Below, piece after piece: positions 16,652 to 26,326 of a stretch of 64,000 nucleotides of DNA. Position numbers and translations under genes: made by a program. The notes below the pieces were generated by a model, which worked only from the letters and a program-made list of their open reading frames with translations, was not told the origin of the DNA and did not search any database. Source of the stretch: Candidatus Poribacteria bacterium. GTDB lineage: Bacteria > Poribacteria > WGA-4E > PCPOR2b. Every line of letters begins with the position of its first letter. Positions within the stretch are counted from its first letter, which is position 1. The stretch covers positions 1 through 64,000 of the forward strand of contig JAJEAL010000026.1 in NCBI GenBank assembly GCA_022822785.1, in the 5' to 3' direction.

Positions 16652-17800
16652 TCATTCATAGATAATCGTATTGACATGGTGGGCGTTAATGTAGTCCCAA
16701 TCCAATTCCACACCTAATCCAGGTCCCTGCGGCACCGGCACATGCCCATTCGCGTCGATGTTTTCTAACTCATCGGTAAATTCAGGCGGATAGATAGGTG
16801 GTTTCGTATGCTTGATTAGCGGATGCAACAACCCCAGCTCATAGTAGTTGCTGTTACGGATAGCGGCAACGCAGTGGCGATGTGCTATGCCTCCACCATG
16901 GAACTCCACATCTAAACCGAACCCTTCAGTCGCGTGTGCCACCTTCATCGCGCCGGTGATGCCACCATCTTCATAGGTCCCGGTTCGCACGAAATCTGTG
17001 CCGCCATTGACGATAAAATCGACATGCTGCTCCAACCCGAAAATGTGCTCTGTCTGCAGCAGCGGTGTCTTAATCAGCTCCCGTAGCTTCCGGTGACCGA
17101 AGATTGAGACTCCGCCATCTTTATAGGCATCCTCTAACCAGAAGAAATTCTCCTCATCACATGCCCTACCCACCTTGAGCGCGTCCGCCCATGTCTCTAA
17201 CTCGCAGGCAGGGTCGATCATCAGATCCATCCGATCGCCCACACGCTGCCCGACGGCGTGGATGTTCGCTACTTCCCGCTCAATTGGGGCATCCCCCCAA
17301 CCGTGAATCTTAAACGCACGATACCCCAACTCAGCGCACTGCTCTGCGAAATCCGCAAACGCTTCGGGGGTGCTCAGCCCACCGTTTTCATCGCCGTGAT
17401 AGGTGCTCGCATACGCCGGGATGGTCGCTTTCCATCCGCCGAGCATTTGGTAAATCGGGGCATTGTACACTTTCCCCGCAAAATCCCATAGCGCGACATC
17501 GAGGCCGCTGATAGCCGTGCGGTCGGTGTGACGTAAGCCACGTTTCAGGTCGTTGTATATCTTTTCACGCTCGAACGGATTCTTCCCTAGCACGTAGTGG
17601 GCAACATTGCCGGGTAGCTGCCTGCCCGTGGATTCACCGATAACGTCGATATCCGTATGAATCCGCAGAACCGACGACTGTGACTTGAGAACGTTGCCCT
17701 TCTCGTAGACGAGATTAAAGCCGTTGTAATCGGTCCCCATGTCTTGAATCTGATGTTCAAAAATCACCGTTTCAATCTTCGTAATTTTCGGATTTGCCAT
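16652..17800 (-). CDS. Mandelate racemase/muconate lactonizing enzyme-type protein
   Basis: A 382-residue enolase-superfamily enzyme. The barrel shows a catalytic Lys in YRAFKIHGWGD, metal ligands in LMIDPACELET (Asp), FFWLEDAYKDGG (Glu) and LLQTEHIFG (Glu), and a terminal EFHGGGIAHRH that probably supplies the catalytic His. The Lys-x-His arrangement and terminal His suit the mandelate racemase/sugar-acid dehydratase group better than muconate lactonizing enzymes. AAGGAGA precedes the ATG at 17800. It stands alone between the MNT-HEPN pair and the hsd block. Substrate unknown; a sugar acid is likely from the neighbouring region. Confidence 0.82.
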   Translation of the reverse strand: MANPKITKIETVIFEHQIQDMGTDYNGFNLVYEKGNVLKSQSSVLRIHTDIDVIGESTGRQLPGNVAHYVLGKNPFEREKIYNDLKRGLRHTDRTAISGLDVALWDFAGKVYNAPIYQMLGGWKATIPAYASTYHGDENGGLSTPEAFADFAEQCAELGYRAFKIHGWGDAPIEREVANIHAVGQRVGDRMDLMIDPACELETWADALKVGRACDEENFFWLEDAYKDGGVSIFGHRKLRELIKTPLLQTEHIFGLEQHVDFIVNGGTDFVRTGTYEDGGITGAMKVAHATEGFGLDVEFHGGGIAHRHCVAAIRNSNYYELGLLHPLIKHTKPPIYPPEFTDELENIDANGHVPVPQGPGLGVELDWDYINAHHVNTIIYE

Positions 17801-17848
17801 TAATATCTCCTTATTTAGCCCCAGCGGGGCGGACAGCTACTGATTCCT

Positions 17849-17872
17849 GTAGGTCGAGATTCATATCTCGAC
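17849..17872 (+). repeat. GTAGG-headed REP, left flank of the hsd block
   Basis: GTAGG leads into an 8-bp perfect stem GTCGAGAT / ATCTCGAC with a TCAT loop (17853-17872). An exact 24-base copy in reverse orientation lies at 30288-30311, on the other side of the hsd block. Confidence 0.8.
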
Positions 17873-17892
17873 ATCCTAGTGCAGAGCCTTAG

Positions 17893-17940
17893 TAGTAGGC
17901 TGGGTTGAACTGGTTACGGCATACGGCGTATCCCTACTAC
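17893..17940 (+). repeat. 48-base repeat with GTAGTAGG/CCTACTAC ends
   Basis: The element begins GTAGTAGG (17893-17900) and ends in the exact complement CCTACTAC (17933-17940), ten bases before the hsdR stop codon. Its right 33 bases match 28351-28383 at 29 of 33 positions, and its left part resembles 15462-15480. Confidence 0.65.
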
Positions 17941-17949
17941 TTTTCCCAT

Positions 17950-20910
17950 TTAGGAAAGCGGCGGCGGTTCACGATAGCCTTGATAAAGCTGACGTTTGAG
18001 ATCGGTATTTACATCTGGTTTCGATAATTTGGTGTAGAGTTCCAGTTTGCTATTGACGAAATCCAATAAAATTTCATCAATTACCTCATTAAACTTGTGC
18101 TGTCGATTAGACTCCGTATTGTCAGCTTCCATCACCTGCCGAAGCTCTTCGTGCTCGTGTATCTTTTGGTTAATGGTCGCGATATCAACCTTATCTTCCC
18201 CTGTGAAATCTGTTTGATAGGCATCGTTCAGAGCGTCAATAATCCTGGATAGAAAATCCTGCTCAGGTTCCCTGATTGTAGCGACCTCGCCGCCAATCCC
18301 TTCGACCTCACTATCCTCCGCTTCAAGGGAAAGTGTCATATTATCATGCGTTTTCTGTAGGCGAAACGAATCCAAGTCCACAGATGCGAGGACATCGTGC
18401 GGGTCAGCGCTATCTCGTTTCGGCAACTTCTTGTTGAGATGACGACTGAAGATGTACAGCTTTTCTAACGCTACATCGGTGAAGGTAATCAACTGTGAAA
18501 TGTATCCGTAGAGGCGGAGGTAACTCTGCAAGGTAGAGCGGAATTCTTCCCGCTCGTTCATTTTAAGCTCTAACCACTTTTCGACGATGCCATCAAGAAC
18601 TGTCTGTAGCAATTCATCCGGTCGATCCGATTCAAAAAAGATACCGCAAAACTCCTCGATGGCCTCCTCGCCATAGAGTTCAAAACCGTCCAACTGGCTC
18701 TGTAGGTCATACAGCCGATTCGGGTCGATCTCCTCCGGGAGCGTCGTGGTCTGATAGTAAGTCTGAAACGCCTCCCGCACCTGCTCCGGTTCATTCACAA
18801 AGTCGAGTACCAGCGTATCTGTCTTGCCGGTGGCAACGCGATTCAGGCGACTCAAACTCTGAACGCATTGCAGCCCGTCCAACCGCTTATCGACGTACAT
18901 CGTCTGTAGCATCGGTTCATCGAAACCGGTCTGGAATTTGTTCGATACAATCAAAATCCGATACTCAGGGCTTTTGAAGCTATCCGCAATCGAAACGCGC
19001 GATGGCAACCCGTTCATTCCGTCCTCCGTGTAGTCCCGCTCGCTATCGGTGTCGTGCACCGTGCTGCTGAACGCTACCAGACAACCGTAAGGCAGTCCCA
19101 TCTCCCGCATCTGTTTATCGAACTCTATCTTATATCTGACGCAGTGTAACCGGGAGGGCGTAATCAGCATCGCCCGTCCCTTCCCTTCAATCGTCTTTGC
19201 GGTCCGGGTGGTAAAGTGCTCCAAGATAATCCGGGTCTTGGCCTCAATGCTGTGGGGTTGCAGGTCAACGTAGTTGGTCAATGCCCGCAGCGTCCGTGCC
19301 TTCTCGTACTCTTTATCCTCCGGCACACTCTTGACCAGCTGAAAGTATCTCTGAAAGGTGGTATAGTTCTGGAGCACGTCCAATGTAAACCCTTCGCTGA
19401 TACTCTGACGCATCGAATAGACATGGAACGGGACAAATTGTCCATCCGCGCCCTTCCGTCCAAACAGTTCTAGGGTCTTGTTTTTCGGCGTGCCGCTGAA
19501 ACCGAAATAGGAGATATGATCTTGTATCCTGCGCCCCTCCATCTCCTCAAGGATGCGAGCGTCTATATCCGATACGTCGTCGGGGTCATCTTCCGTTACC
19601 TCTGCCTCAATCCCCTTTGAGAGCGAGGCTCTGAGATTCCGGGCGGACTCACCACTCTGCGAGGAGTGTGCCTCGTCGATAATCACGGCGAAGGTCTTGC
19701 TTTTAAGCCTGCCAATCTCTTCTGCAATCACGCTAAACTTCTGAATCGTCGAGATGATGATGTCTTTGCCGGATTCGAGGAAACCTCTGAGTTGTGCCGA
19801 AGTTGCGTCAACCGGATGCACCACACCTGCCGCCCGCTCCACCTGCTTAATTGTGTCTTGAAGCTGCTTGTCAAGCACGCGCCGATCCGTCACAACGATC
19901 ACGGAGTCGAAGATGCGATTGGTATCATCCCGAGAGCGGAACAGATGCGTCAGCAGGTGCGCCAACCACGCGATGGAGTTCGACTTACCGCTCCCTGTGG
20001 TATGTTGGATGAGGTAGTTATGCCCAACTCCTTCCGCCACGATAGCGTCTTTCAATTTACGAATGACATCAAGCTGATGGTATCGTGGGAAAACGAGGAC
20101 GGGGTGCTTCACGTCTCTTACCCCACCGATGTCAGGGTCGTAAACCTTCTCGGTGGTCTCCTGCTCATGGATGAAGTTGTCGATTAACTCCATCAGGTTA
20201 TTGGGCTTTAGGATATCCTCCCACAGATAGGCGGTCTTGTGACCGTCCGGATTCACCGGGTTTTCGATACCCTTGTTAAACGGAAAGAACCGTGTCCCAT
20301 CTCCCTGCAATTGAGTTGTCATTGAGGCCTTTTCATTGCCCACCGCAAAGTGAACCAGGCACCGCTTGAATTGGAACAACGGCTCTCTCCGATCCCGATC
20401 CGCCCGGTACTGTTTCTCGGCATCTGCCAGCGTCTGACCGGTGAGGCTGTTCTTCAGCTCCATCGTCACCAACGGCAGACCGTTGAGGAACAACGCCATA
20501 TCGACCGATTTTTCGTTCCGCTGCGAATACTTCAACTGCCGAACGAGGGAGAATCGGTTCTTCTTATAAAGCCGTTGATGCTCAGGATTCATGCCACTTG
20601 ACGGGCGGAAGTAGGTCAGGTTCAAGCTACATCCCCTATCTTTAATCCCATTCCGCAGCACGTCCAACACCCCACGACGTCCAATCTCTCTACTCACACG
20701 GTCGAGGAGTTTAACCGGTGTATCCTCTCCGTATTGGATTTCCAGTTTCTGATACTCCTCCGGTTGCGTATCCTGAATAAATCGCAGTGTCTCAGTGGGA
20801 ATCAGGCAAAGGTCTTTATTGTAGAGGACAGGTTGTCGAGAATGGTAGCCGGACCGGTTCAGGTGCCCTTCGATGTGATCTTCAAAATTTTCTTCTTTAT
20901 AGGTCGGCAC
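17950..20910 (-). CDS. hsdR: Type I restriction enzyme, R subunit
   Basis: The 986-residue restriction and translocation subunit of a type I R-M system. The N-terminal nuclease domain shows the PD-(D/E)xK-type E151-L152-K153 (VTMELKNS). The SF2 translocase follows with Walker A T305-GSGKS310 (HTTGSGKS), DEAH at 412-415 (IIDEAHSSQSG), FGFSGTP, and the late LIVSNKFQTGFDEP and LSRLNRVATGK helicase motifs, then a C-terminal helical region that binds the methylase. The length suits the family. The start is a GTG at 20910, three bases after the hsdS stop, which implies cotranscription. No frameshift or truncation is seen, so the subunit is probably functional. Confidence 0.95.
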   Translation of the reverse strand: MPTYKEENFEDHIEGHLNRSGYHSRQPVLYNKDLCLIPTETLRFIQDTQPEEYQKLEIQYGEDTPVKLLDRVSREIGRRGVLDVLRNGIKDRGCSLNLTYFRPSSGMNPEHQRLYKKNRFSLVRQLKYSQRNEKSVDMALFLNGLPLVTMELKNSLTGQTLADAEKQYRADRDRREPLFQFKRCLVHFAVGNEKASMTTQLQGDGTRFFPFNKGIENPVNPDGHKTAYLWEDILKPNNLMELIDNFIHEQETTEKVYDPDIGGVRDVKHPVLVFPRYHQLDVIRKLKDAIVAEGVGHNYLIQHTTGSGKSNSIAWLAHLLTHLFRSRDDTNRIFDSVIVVTDRRVLDKQLQDTIKQVERAAGVVHPVDATSAQLRGFLESGKDIIISTIQKFSVIAEEIGRLKSKTFAVIIDEAHSSQSGESARNLRASLSKGIEAEVTEDDPDDVSDIDARILEEMEGRRIQDHISYFGFSGTPKNKTLELFGRKGADGQFVPFHVYSMRQSISEGFTLDVLQNYTTFQRYFQLVKSVPEDKEYEKARTLRALTNYVDLQPHSIEAKTRIILEHFTTRTAKTIEGKGRAMLITPSRLHCVRYKIEFDKQMREMGLPYGCLVAFSSTVHDTDSERDYTEDGMNGLPSRVSIADSFKSPEYRILIVSNKFQTGFDEPMLQTMYVDKRLDGLQCVQSLSRLNRVATGKTDTLVLDFVNEPEQVREAFQTYYQTTTLPEEIDPNRLYDLQSQLDGFELYGEEAIEEFCGIFFESDRPDELLQTVLDGIVEKWLELKMNEREEFRSTLQSYLRLYGYISQLITFTDVALEKLYIFSRHLNKKLPKRDSADPHDVLASVDLDSFRLQKTHDNMTLSLEAEDSEVEGIGGEVATIREPEQDFLSRIIDALNDAYQTDFTGEDKVDIATINQKIHEHEELRQVMEADNTESNRQHKFNEVIDEILLDFVNSKLELYTKLSKPDVNTDLKRQLYQGYREPPPLS

Positions 20911-20913
20911 GGT

Positions 20914-22203
20914 CTAAACCTCGTTTCGGACATCTATCTTGCCGGTCACGGCTTCGGAGATGAGGGATTGACGGTATTCTTTAAGGAGTTCAATCTTTCG
21001 CTGCTCTGTGGATATTAGTTCGTCAATTTGTCCGGTTTTGTGGTTGAGGAAGTTGGCGATTTGCGTTTGTTCTCTATCCGGAGGAAAAGGGATTTTGACA
21101 CCCATTAATACAGTTTTGCTGATGTTATCCCTTGTTGCCCCAAAGAACAGAGGGATAACCGTATTAAGGAAGGAGGCAGAATGTATGAAGTAAAACAGGA
21201 ATTTTGAATCCACTCTTGTTGCGCGGAGACCGGCTACTTGGGCACTTAAAATTGAGGGATAATCAAAAGCGTAATATGTACTTTCTCCTGCTCGCCTGCC
21301 AATCATTACAATCAGTGTGTCACCATGACAGAGTTGGTTTTGCTTGAGTCTTTTCACCTGTTGAGTTGGCACCCGTTTAACTTGTTTCATCTTAATGGAT
21401 TGTGTGATGTCGCCTATACGGAATATTGGGATTCCTTTATCTGTATATGATTCACTTCCGAACTCGGAATAACCGCCTATAAACAGAGCAATTTGTTTGA
21501 TTTGCGTCACTTCCCAATGTGTTGGTATCTCCCCAATCCACTCTATCCCCGACGGTTTCATCTCTACATTCGGGTCAAGTCCCTTTGTTACTACCTGATT
21601 TATCAGGACGGTTCGTTGTTCGTGGAGCAGTTCTACCTGTCGTTCTTTGATGCGGATGAGCTCGTCGATCTGTCCTGTCTTGCGGTCGAGGAAGTTGACG
21701 ATTTGAGTTTGTTCCTGTTTAGGAGGAAAGATTGTGTGGATATTTTTGAAGTCCTTTGGATACAAGCAATACTGATCTTTGCATCCTCCATAGGAAAACC
21801 GGAGTGACTGGGTCATATAGAGCGGAGTTCGGTACAAATACTCAAAAAATTCTGGAATTAAATCTCGTCTCGGTTGACATACAACGTATGCGGTGCTTAC
21901 TCTGCCTTCTGCCGGGGCAACTCCAACCGCACCTTGCCACATTCGCATTTTGTTATAAACTAAGTCTCCTTCACAAATACGTTTACCGTTTTCTGTTCTA
22001 CTAGAAACCCTGACGATTTGATCAGAACTGTACTCTTGAGGAATAACTCCTGCCCGTTGAGTTACTGAAAAGGGCAGAAGATGAGGGTGCCCTCTATCAC
22101 TACGGTCTGAAAATATAGCAAAGTTTCTCAGAACCTGCCAGTGTTTAGGAATTTCGCCAATCCATTCTAAACCACTCTCTTTATATTCAGGATAACGTTT
22201 CAT
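20914..22203 (-). CDS. hsdS: Type I restriction-modification, specificity subunit
   Basis: A 429-residue specificity subunit that determines the DNA target for methylation and cleavage. It has two target-recognition domains, each starting with a WIGEIPxHW motif (GLEWIGEIPKHWQV near residue 13 and GIEWIGEIPTHWEV near 221) and each followed by a conserved helical spacer with NFLDRKTGQIDELI or NFLNHKTGQIDELI. That duplicated layout is the hallmark of HsdS and predicts a bipartite target. The ATG at 22203 lies four bases downstream of the stop of an hsdM relic (22208-22291), while the intact hsdM lies more than 6 kb upstream. The recognition sequence cannot be derived from the sequence. Confidence 0.95.
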   Translation of the reverse strand: MKRYPEYKESGLEWIGEIPKHWQVLRNFAIFSDRSDRGHPHLLPFSVTQRAGVIPQEYSSDQIVRVSSRTENGKRICEGDLVYNKMRMWQGAVGVAPAEGRVSTAYVVCQPRRDLIPEFFEYLYRTPLYMTQSLRFSYGGCKDQYCLYPKDFKNIHTIFPPKQEQTQIVNFLDRKTGQIDELIRIKERQVELLHEQRTVLINQVVTKGLDPNVEMKPSGIEWIGEIPTHWEVTQIKQIALFIGGYSEFGSESYTDKGIPIFRIGDITQSIKMKQVKRVPTQQVKRLKQNQLCHGDTLIVMIGRRAGESTYYAFDYPSILSAQVAGLRATRVDSKFLFYFIHSASFLNTVIPLFFGATRDNISKTVLMGVKIPFPPDREQTQIANFLNHKTGQIDELISTEQRKIELLKEYRQSLISEAVTGKIDVRNEV

Positions 22204-22207
22204 TATT

Positions 22208-22291
22208 CTAAACCTCGCTCAGTAAACCTTCGTTTTCTCGCTCATGTGCTGGAGACTCACCGATAATCTCCTTCGGCAAGTACAGCGATGT
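22208..22291 (-). pseudogene. Relic of an hsdM 3' end
   Basis: Read on the minus strand these 84 bases encode 27 residues and a TAG stop, ending ERENEGLLSEV. They align without gaps to the C-terminus of the intact HsdM (TSLRSRQEIADEM...ERKSEGLLNEV), with about 15 of 27 identities including TSL, ERxxEGLLxEV. An in-frame TAA lies immediately upstream, so nothing longer is coded. The stop codon is four bases before the hsdS ATG, the usual hsdM-hsdS junction. It is best read as the remains of the original hsdM partner of this hsdS, or of a duplicated hsdM end created when the cargo was inserted. Confidence 0.75.
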
Positions 22292-22333
22292 TTATTGAGT
22301 TTAAACAGTGACTTTGATTAAAATTGTATTCGG

Positions 22334-25300
22334 CTAGAATCTTCTTTCTTCGTCAATCTTTTCATATTCAATGGCATCTTTCAATCCATCTACAAATTCA
22401 TCAATCCATCGCTTGACATTCTCGTTATCTTCTCCCTCTTTCAGGCGCAGCAGCTTCTGTTGTTTCTCTTTATAGTGCAGGCTACCTGGCCCCCACCATC
22501 CTTCTGTTAAATAATTTGAACGCAGGCTGCTGCGTACTTCGTCTCGCTCACCGTAACGAACAAGAAGTTCTCGCGCTAGAGAAGTCCGCCATTCTCCCAC
22601 TGAAAGAGTTTTAGGTACAAGTCTGGAGGCAAGATACCATGCCCGGTTTTCTATATCGTCGTCAATCCATTCCCAAATTTTTCCGGGCGGAATGAGTGTT
22701 AGTGATCCTTTTCTTTGTTCTCTAGGCAAATAGCTTCCCTCTCTCAGCCAGCGTTCTAGGGAAGCTACTCTTGAAAAATTCGTTTGGTCCTCTAAAAGTA
22801 TGCTGACTTGTTCCCATACCTCCGCAGGATATTGTTCTGTAATTTGATCGAGCACCGAACACGTTTGCGAGAAAGCACCAACAATCGCCCCATCATGCCC
22901 AAAGTGAGAAAGTATTGGTTCCACAATCTCTAAACTTTTTTCGGGATAATGGTGTAGGAAAACTTTCCCGATTTCCACCCAATAGTAATCAGTCATTGTA
23001 TCAAACCTATATCGATTTAATTCTTCAAACAGGAGTGGCTGAGAGAGTACTCGGAAGGTCAAATCACAGGGTAAAGTCGGCTCTGGTTTGTCGAAAATGT
23101 AGTAGCAGTGGTAAAGATGTAATACAATTGAAGCGGTAGATTTATCGGTGACACTCAACAGAAACTCGATCCACGCCGTGAAGACTTCCTTGGATAGCCT
23201 CTCAATCGCTTTACTGTAGGTGAACATGCCGAAGTGATTGATGTTGATAGTACCACTCGTAGCAAGTTCGAGAATACGTAAACCCGCTCGATCTGTCATG
23301 CTAGAACGATTCGTAAGTTCTGGAATTTCTACATTAAGTGTAGGATCAGCCACTAGTGCATCAAGTTGTTTTTCCCATTCTGCTACATCGCTGTCAAAGA
23401 TTGCGCGGAAATAGCCTCCCAGAAAATAGACACTCGCATTTTCCCCTGCGCTTCGTTGGGCATCAAGAAGTGTTGGCAGCAGGTCAAATCCATCATCTCG
23501 TTTTCCTAGCTCATTCCCAAACCTATAACCATTCTTTGCCTCAACCGTGACAAGCCAATACAATTCCGATTGCAAAAGAGAAGGTCTATCAATAGCTTGC
23601 TGGGCGAGTTTTTCAATCTGAGGTTGTGCTTGATCTGCGTGATTATAATCTTTGTCGAATTTGTCCTCTAGCAAATCCATTCCAACATACCGTTGCATCA
23701 CAGAATGAAAGTCTGAACTAACTAATTCCTCCTTGAGTTTTTCAAACTGTTGTCGGATTTCGGTTAGCAGACCGTGGTCCCCATAGGGTTCATCATAATA
23801 CAGAATTTGGCTAATTGCCTCAATGAGTTGCTTTTCGTTTACATATCTTTTTTCCACAATGCTTTCGACTGTCTCGACAACCATATCACCTATATCAGCA
23901 ATTCTTCCAAGTTCACCTGCATGTTCAAGTAGAATAACCACTCCCTCTTTACGTTCATCCTGGGGCAGATGTTCTAATTGTTCAGACAGAAGTTGCCACA
24001 CTCGTTTGTAAGCTTCCCAAAATTCCCCATATGTTTCAGGTATCCATAGCTTAGGTTCCGGACGTAACCCTTGATATTCCGGACTCCCGATTCGCGAAAA
24101 GTGTCCTGATTGTAATGCAGCATCGCATGCCCTTAATGCAAGAATACGACGTTCTTTTGAGTCTGACTCAAATGCCTCTTTTAAGACAGGAAAGCGCTTT
24201 GCTGGAGAGGCTTCGGTTGGTGCGACTTTGCCGGGAGCTGGTGAAAAGAGTTCAGCAAATATTCCGCTTGCGTTGTTTGAAACGCCCTCATTTTCTGCTT
24301 CGGCAAGGGCGAGAAGTAACCGCGCGGCATCGACAAATAAATCTTCCCACATGGCAATTTTTTCAAGTGCCCATATTACGTTTCTGCGTCCCTCTGTGAA
24401 GTGCAAAAGAGTCTCTTTATCCCAAGTACCTATTGTTCTCATCAAACATCTCAGAGCAGATTTTGGATTCGCTTCAGCCAGCGCTGAAAAAAAACTGCTG
24501 CCCAGCCTAGTTTTCAGATTTTCATTGTTTTGAAAGGGTCCATTAGGACCGAGAAGGTCCTCGACAACTCTTGAGGCGGCTTCTGATTCCGCAGCATATT
24601 GAAACATTTCGTAGAAACACTCAACCAATTCTTCTGGTAGATCTTGGGTAAATATTTCAAGTTTGAATAGCCTGTGATGTCTCTCCCACCACTGCGTCCA
24701 TAATTTGATGTGAAGTGCTTTCGGTGTAATATATAGTGTAAATTCACCTTGAAGGATTTTACGCTCTCTGAGTTGGTGGATGATATCTTCAAACTTATCC
24801 AAAGTAATTTGTGGATTAGCCTCTTCAATCTTTTTGGCGATGGCTTGGGCTTCCCTAGCAACGGATCGCTCATAGCCAAATCGCTTAAAGAGTGCGAGAT
24901 GCTGAAGGACTAATCGCCGTTGTTCCGTGCTGTCGCTATTTGGGGCATCCCCTGCGGCGATATAGCGTTCCCAGGCATCGACTGTGCTAGGAGGTTTAAG
25001 CAAATCCTCTGGGTAATTCACCAAGTTCCATCCGATAACATGTGCTACCCTTGGTGAGCCATCACAAAGTTCTGCCCATCGGTTGGCTTGGTCCGCAGGT
25101 ATCTGATACTCCTCAGTAATAATGTTGCGAATTTGTTCGTCTTCTAGTGGTGGAGTATCATAATAGGTAATGCCTCCGGCTCTCTCCTCGTAATCATTAT
25201 AAATGGTGATCAATTTAATCCTTGGCCCACGATATCTCAGTTTATCCCAGATATAAAATCGGCTGTCCGGATCACATTCATCAATTACCAAAATGGCGGA

Positions 25301-26149
25301 GAAATGATTGTCCTCTCGGAGAAGTTGAATCATCAAATCGCTATACCGAAATTGAGAAGCCGAGCAGTAAATAACAAGTGGGGATAAATCCTCAGTTTTG
25401 GTTGCCTCCAAAACGAGTTTTGTTTTGCCGATGCCGGGCTCACCCCATACCCGTACATGAACCGTGTCATCGTTTCGCCGCAATTCATTTTGAATGTTTG
25501 CAATCAATTCGTTTTGTGATTGACCCGGGAAAAATGGGACTCGCATATTTGCATCTTGCGACCAGCTACTGTGTGTTTGAAATTGAGCATTATCACGTCC
25601 AGTTACCCACAATGCCAGTGATGGAAAGAACTTGAGGAAGCCGATCAGGTTGTTCTGACTCCACACTTCAACTTTGGGGTGCCGATAATCACACTGTTCA
25701 AGGTAATTTTCAATGTGAGTTAGGGCATTTCTACGTTGAGGTTCAACAAGGTCAATTCCAGTACAAACAAGAATGTAAGCACCACCGGCCTCAAGACAAT
25801 CGCGAATACTTTCCCCAAGGTGCTGCCGTTCAGGTGTCTTTGTACCGAAGAGTTCCTTCCGAATTTCTGATTCCCGCCACGGCCTAAAACTTTGCCCTGC
25901 TTTAACCTGGTAACTCGTTCTACCGGGCTTAATTATTCCGGATCCCGTTGCAATTTGAACTTCATCAACGGCAGCATCAACCCCACCATCTGGAATATTG
26001 ATTCGACTGGACACATTAATTTTACCGGTTTCGATTCCAATCCTCCGCGCTTCCACCCGCAGCAACCTCTGAAAGAAGTCAACTGCTGTCCGCTCGTCAA
26101 GCCTGCCGAGATCATCGTTTGTGACGGTGAAAATAGTATTAGAATTCAT
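22334..26149 (-). CDS. Large NTPase with N-terminal nuclease-like domain (Avs/STAND-like)
   Basis: A 1271-residue protein with three parts. Residues 1 to about 170 look like a PD-(D/E)xK restriction-endonuclease-like domain: a helix with E33, then PDGGVDA (D54, D58) and YQVKAG (Q81, K83). Residues about 210-450 form a P-loop NTPase with Walker A G236-EPGIGKT (RVWGEPGIGKTK), Walker B ILVIDECD (D290, E291) and a later CDGSPRVAHVIGWNL resembling a STAND winged-helix region. The remaining 800 residues are mostly helical, with no recognisable catalytic motif, as in sensor regions of antiviral STAND proteins. It sits between the PIN-like gene and hsdS. This layout matches Avs-type defence proteins, but no named family is assigned; an effector or AAA-type nuclease is the alternative. 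Confidence 0.72.
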   Translation of the reverse strand: MNSNTIFTVTNDDLGRLDERTAVDFFQRLLRVEARRIGIETGKINVSSRINIPDGGVDAAVDEVQIATGSGIIKPGRTSYQVKAGQSFRPWRESEIRKELFGTKTPERQHLGESIRDCLEAGGAYILVCTGIDLVEPQRRNALTHIENYLEQCDYRHPKVEVWSQNNLIGFLKFFPSLALWVTGRDNAQFQTHSSWSQDANMRVPFFPGQSQNELIANIQNELRRNDDTVHVRVWGEPGIGKTKLVLEATKTEDLSPLVIYCSASQFRYSDLMIQLLREDNHFSAILVIDECDPDSRFYIWDKLRYRGPRIKLITIYNDYEERAGGITYYDTPPLEDEQIRNIITEEYQIPADQANRWAELCDGSPRVAHVIGWNLVNYPEDLLKPPSTVDAWERYIAAGDAPNSDSTEQRRLVLQHLALFKRFGYERSVAREAQAIAKKIEEANPQITLDKFEDIIHQLRERKILQGEFTLYITPKALHIKLWTQWWERHHRLFKLEIFTQDLPEELVECFYEMFQYAAESEAASRVVEDLLGPNGPFQNNENLKTRLGSSFFSALAEANPKSALRCLMRTIGTWDKETLLHFTEGRRNVIWALEKIAMWEDLFVDAARLLLALAEAENEGVSNNASGIFAELFSPAPGKVAPTEASPAKRFPVLKEAFESDSKERRILALRACDAALQSGHFSRIGSPEYQGLRPEPKLWIPETYGEFWEAYKRVWQLLSEQLEHLPQDERKEGVVILLEHAGELGRIADIGDMVVETVESIVEKRYVNEKQLIEAISQILYYDEPYGDHGLLTEIRQQFEKLKEELVSSDFHSVMQRYVGMDLLEDKFDKDYNHADQAQPQIEKLAQQAIDRPSLLQSELYWLVTVEAKNGYRFGNELGKRDDGFDLLPTLLDAQRSAGENASVYFLGGYFRAIFDSDVAEWEKQLDALVADPTLNVEIPELTNRSSMTDRAGLRILELATSGTININHFGMFTYSKAIERLSKEVFTAWIEFLLSVTDKSTASIVLHLYHCYYIFDKPEPTLPCDLTFRVLSQPLLFEELNRYRFDTMTDYYWVEIGKVFLHHYPEKSLEIVEPILSHFGHDGAIVGAFSQTCSVLDQITEQYPAEVWEQVSILLEDQTNFSRVASLERWLREGSYLPREQRKGSLTLIPPGKIWEWIDDDIENRAWYLASRLVPKTLSVGEWRTSLARELLVRYGERDEVRSSLRSNYLTEGWWGPGSLHYKEKQQKLLRLKEGEDNENVKRWIDEFVDGLKDAIEYEKIDEERRF

Positions 26150-26191
26150 CCCTTATCTCCGATTGATTATAATAGGATCTACGCACATGTT

Positions 26192-26227
26192 GCCCCGCCC
26201 CGATAAATCGGGATTCAAAACTGGGGC
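26192..26227. repeat. Nested inverted repeat upstream of the large NTPase gene
   Basis: An inner stem CCCGAT / ATCGGG (26199-26212) lies within an outer GCCCC / GGGGC pair (26192-26196 and 26223-26227). On the minus strand a TATAAT (26166-26171) sits between it and the start codon at 26149, so it may overlap the promoter of the gene. No clear -35 hexamer was found. Confidence 0.45.
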
Positions 26228-26326
26228 GAAATACACCCATGCACCGCATCCCATTTCACGTTCTTTTTTCTCTCTACATATATGATACCATTTCCACTGT
26301 TAGAAATGCACATTTTGAGAAAAATC

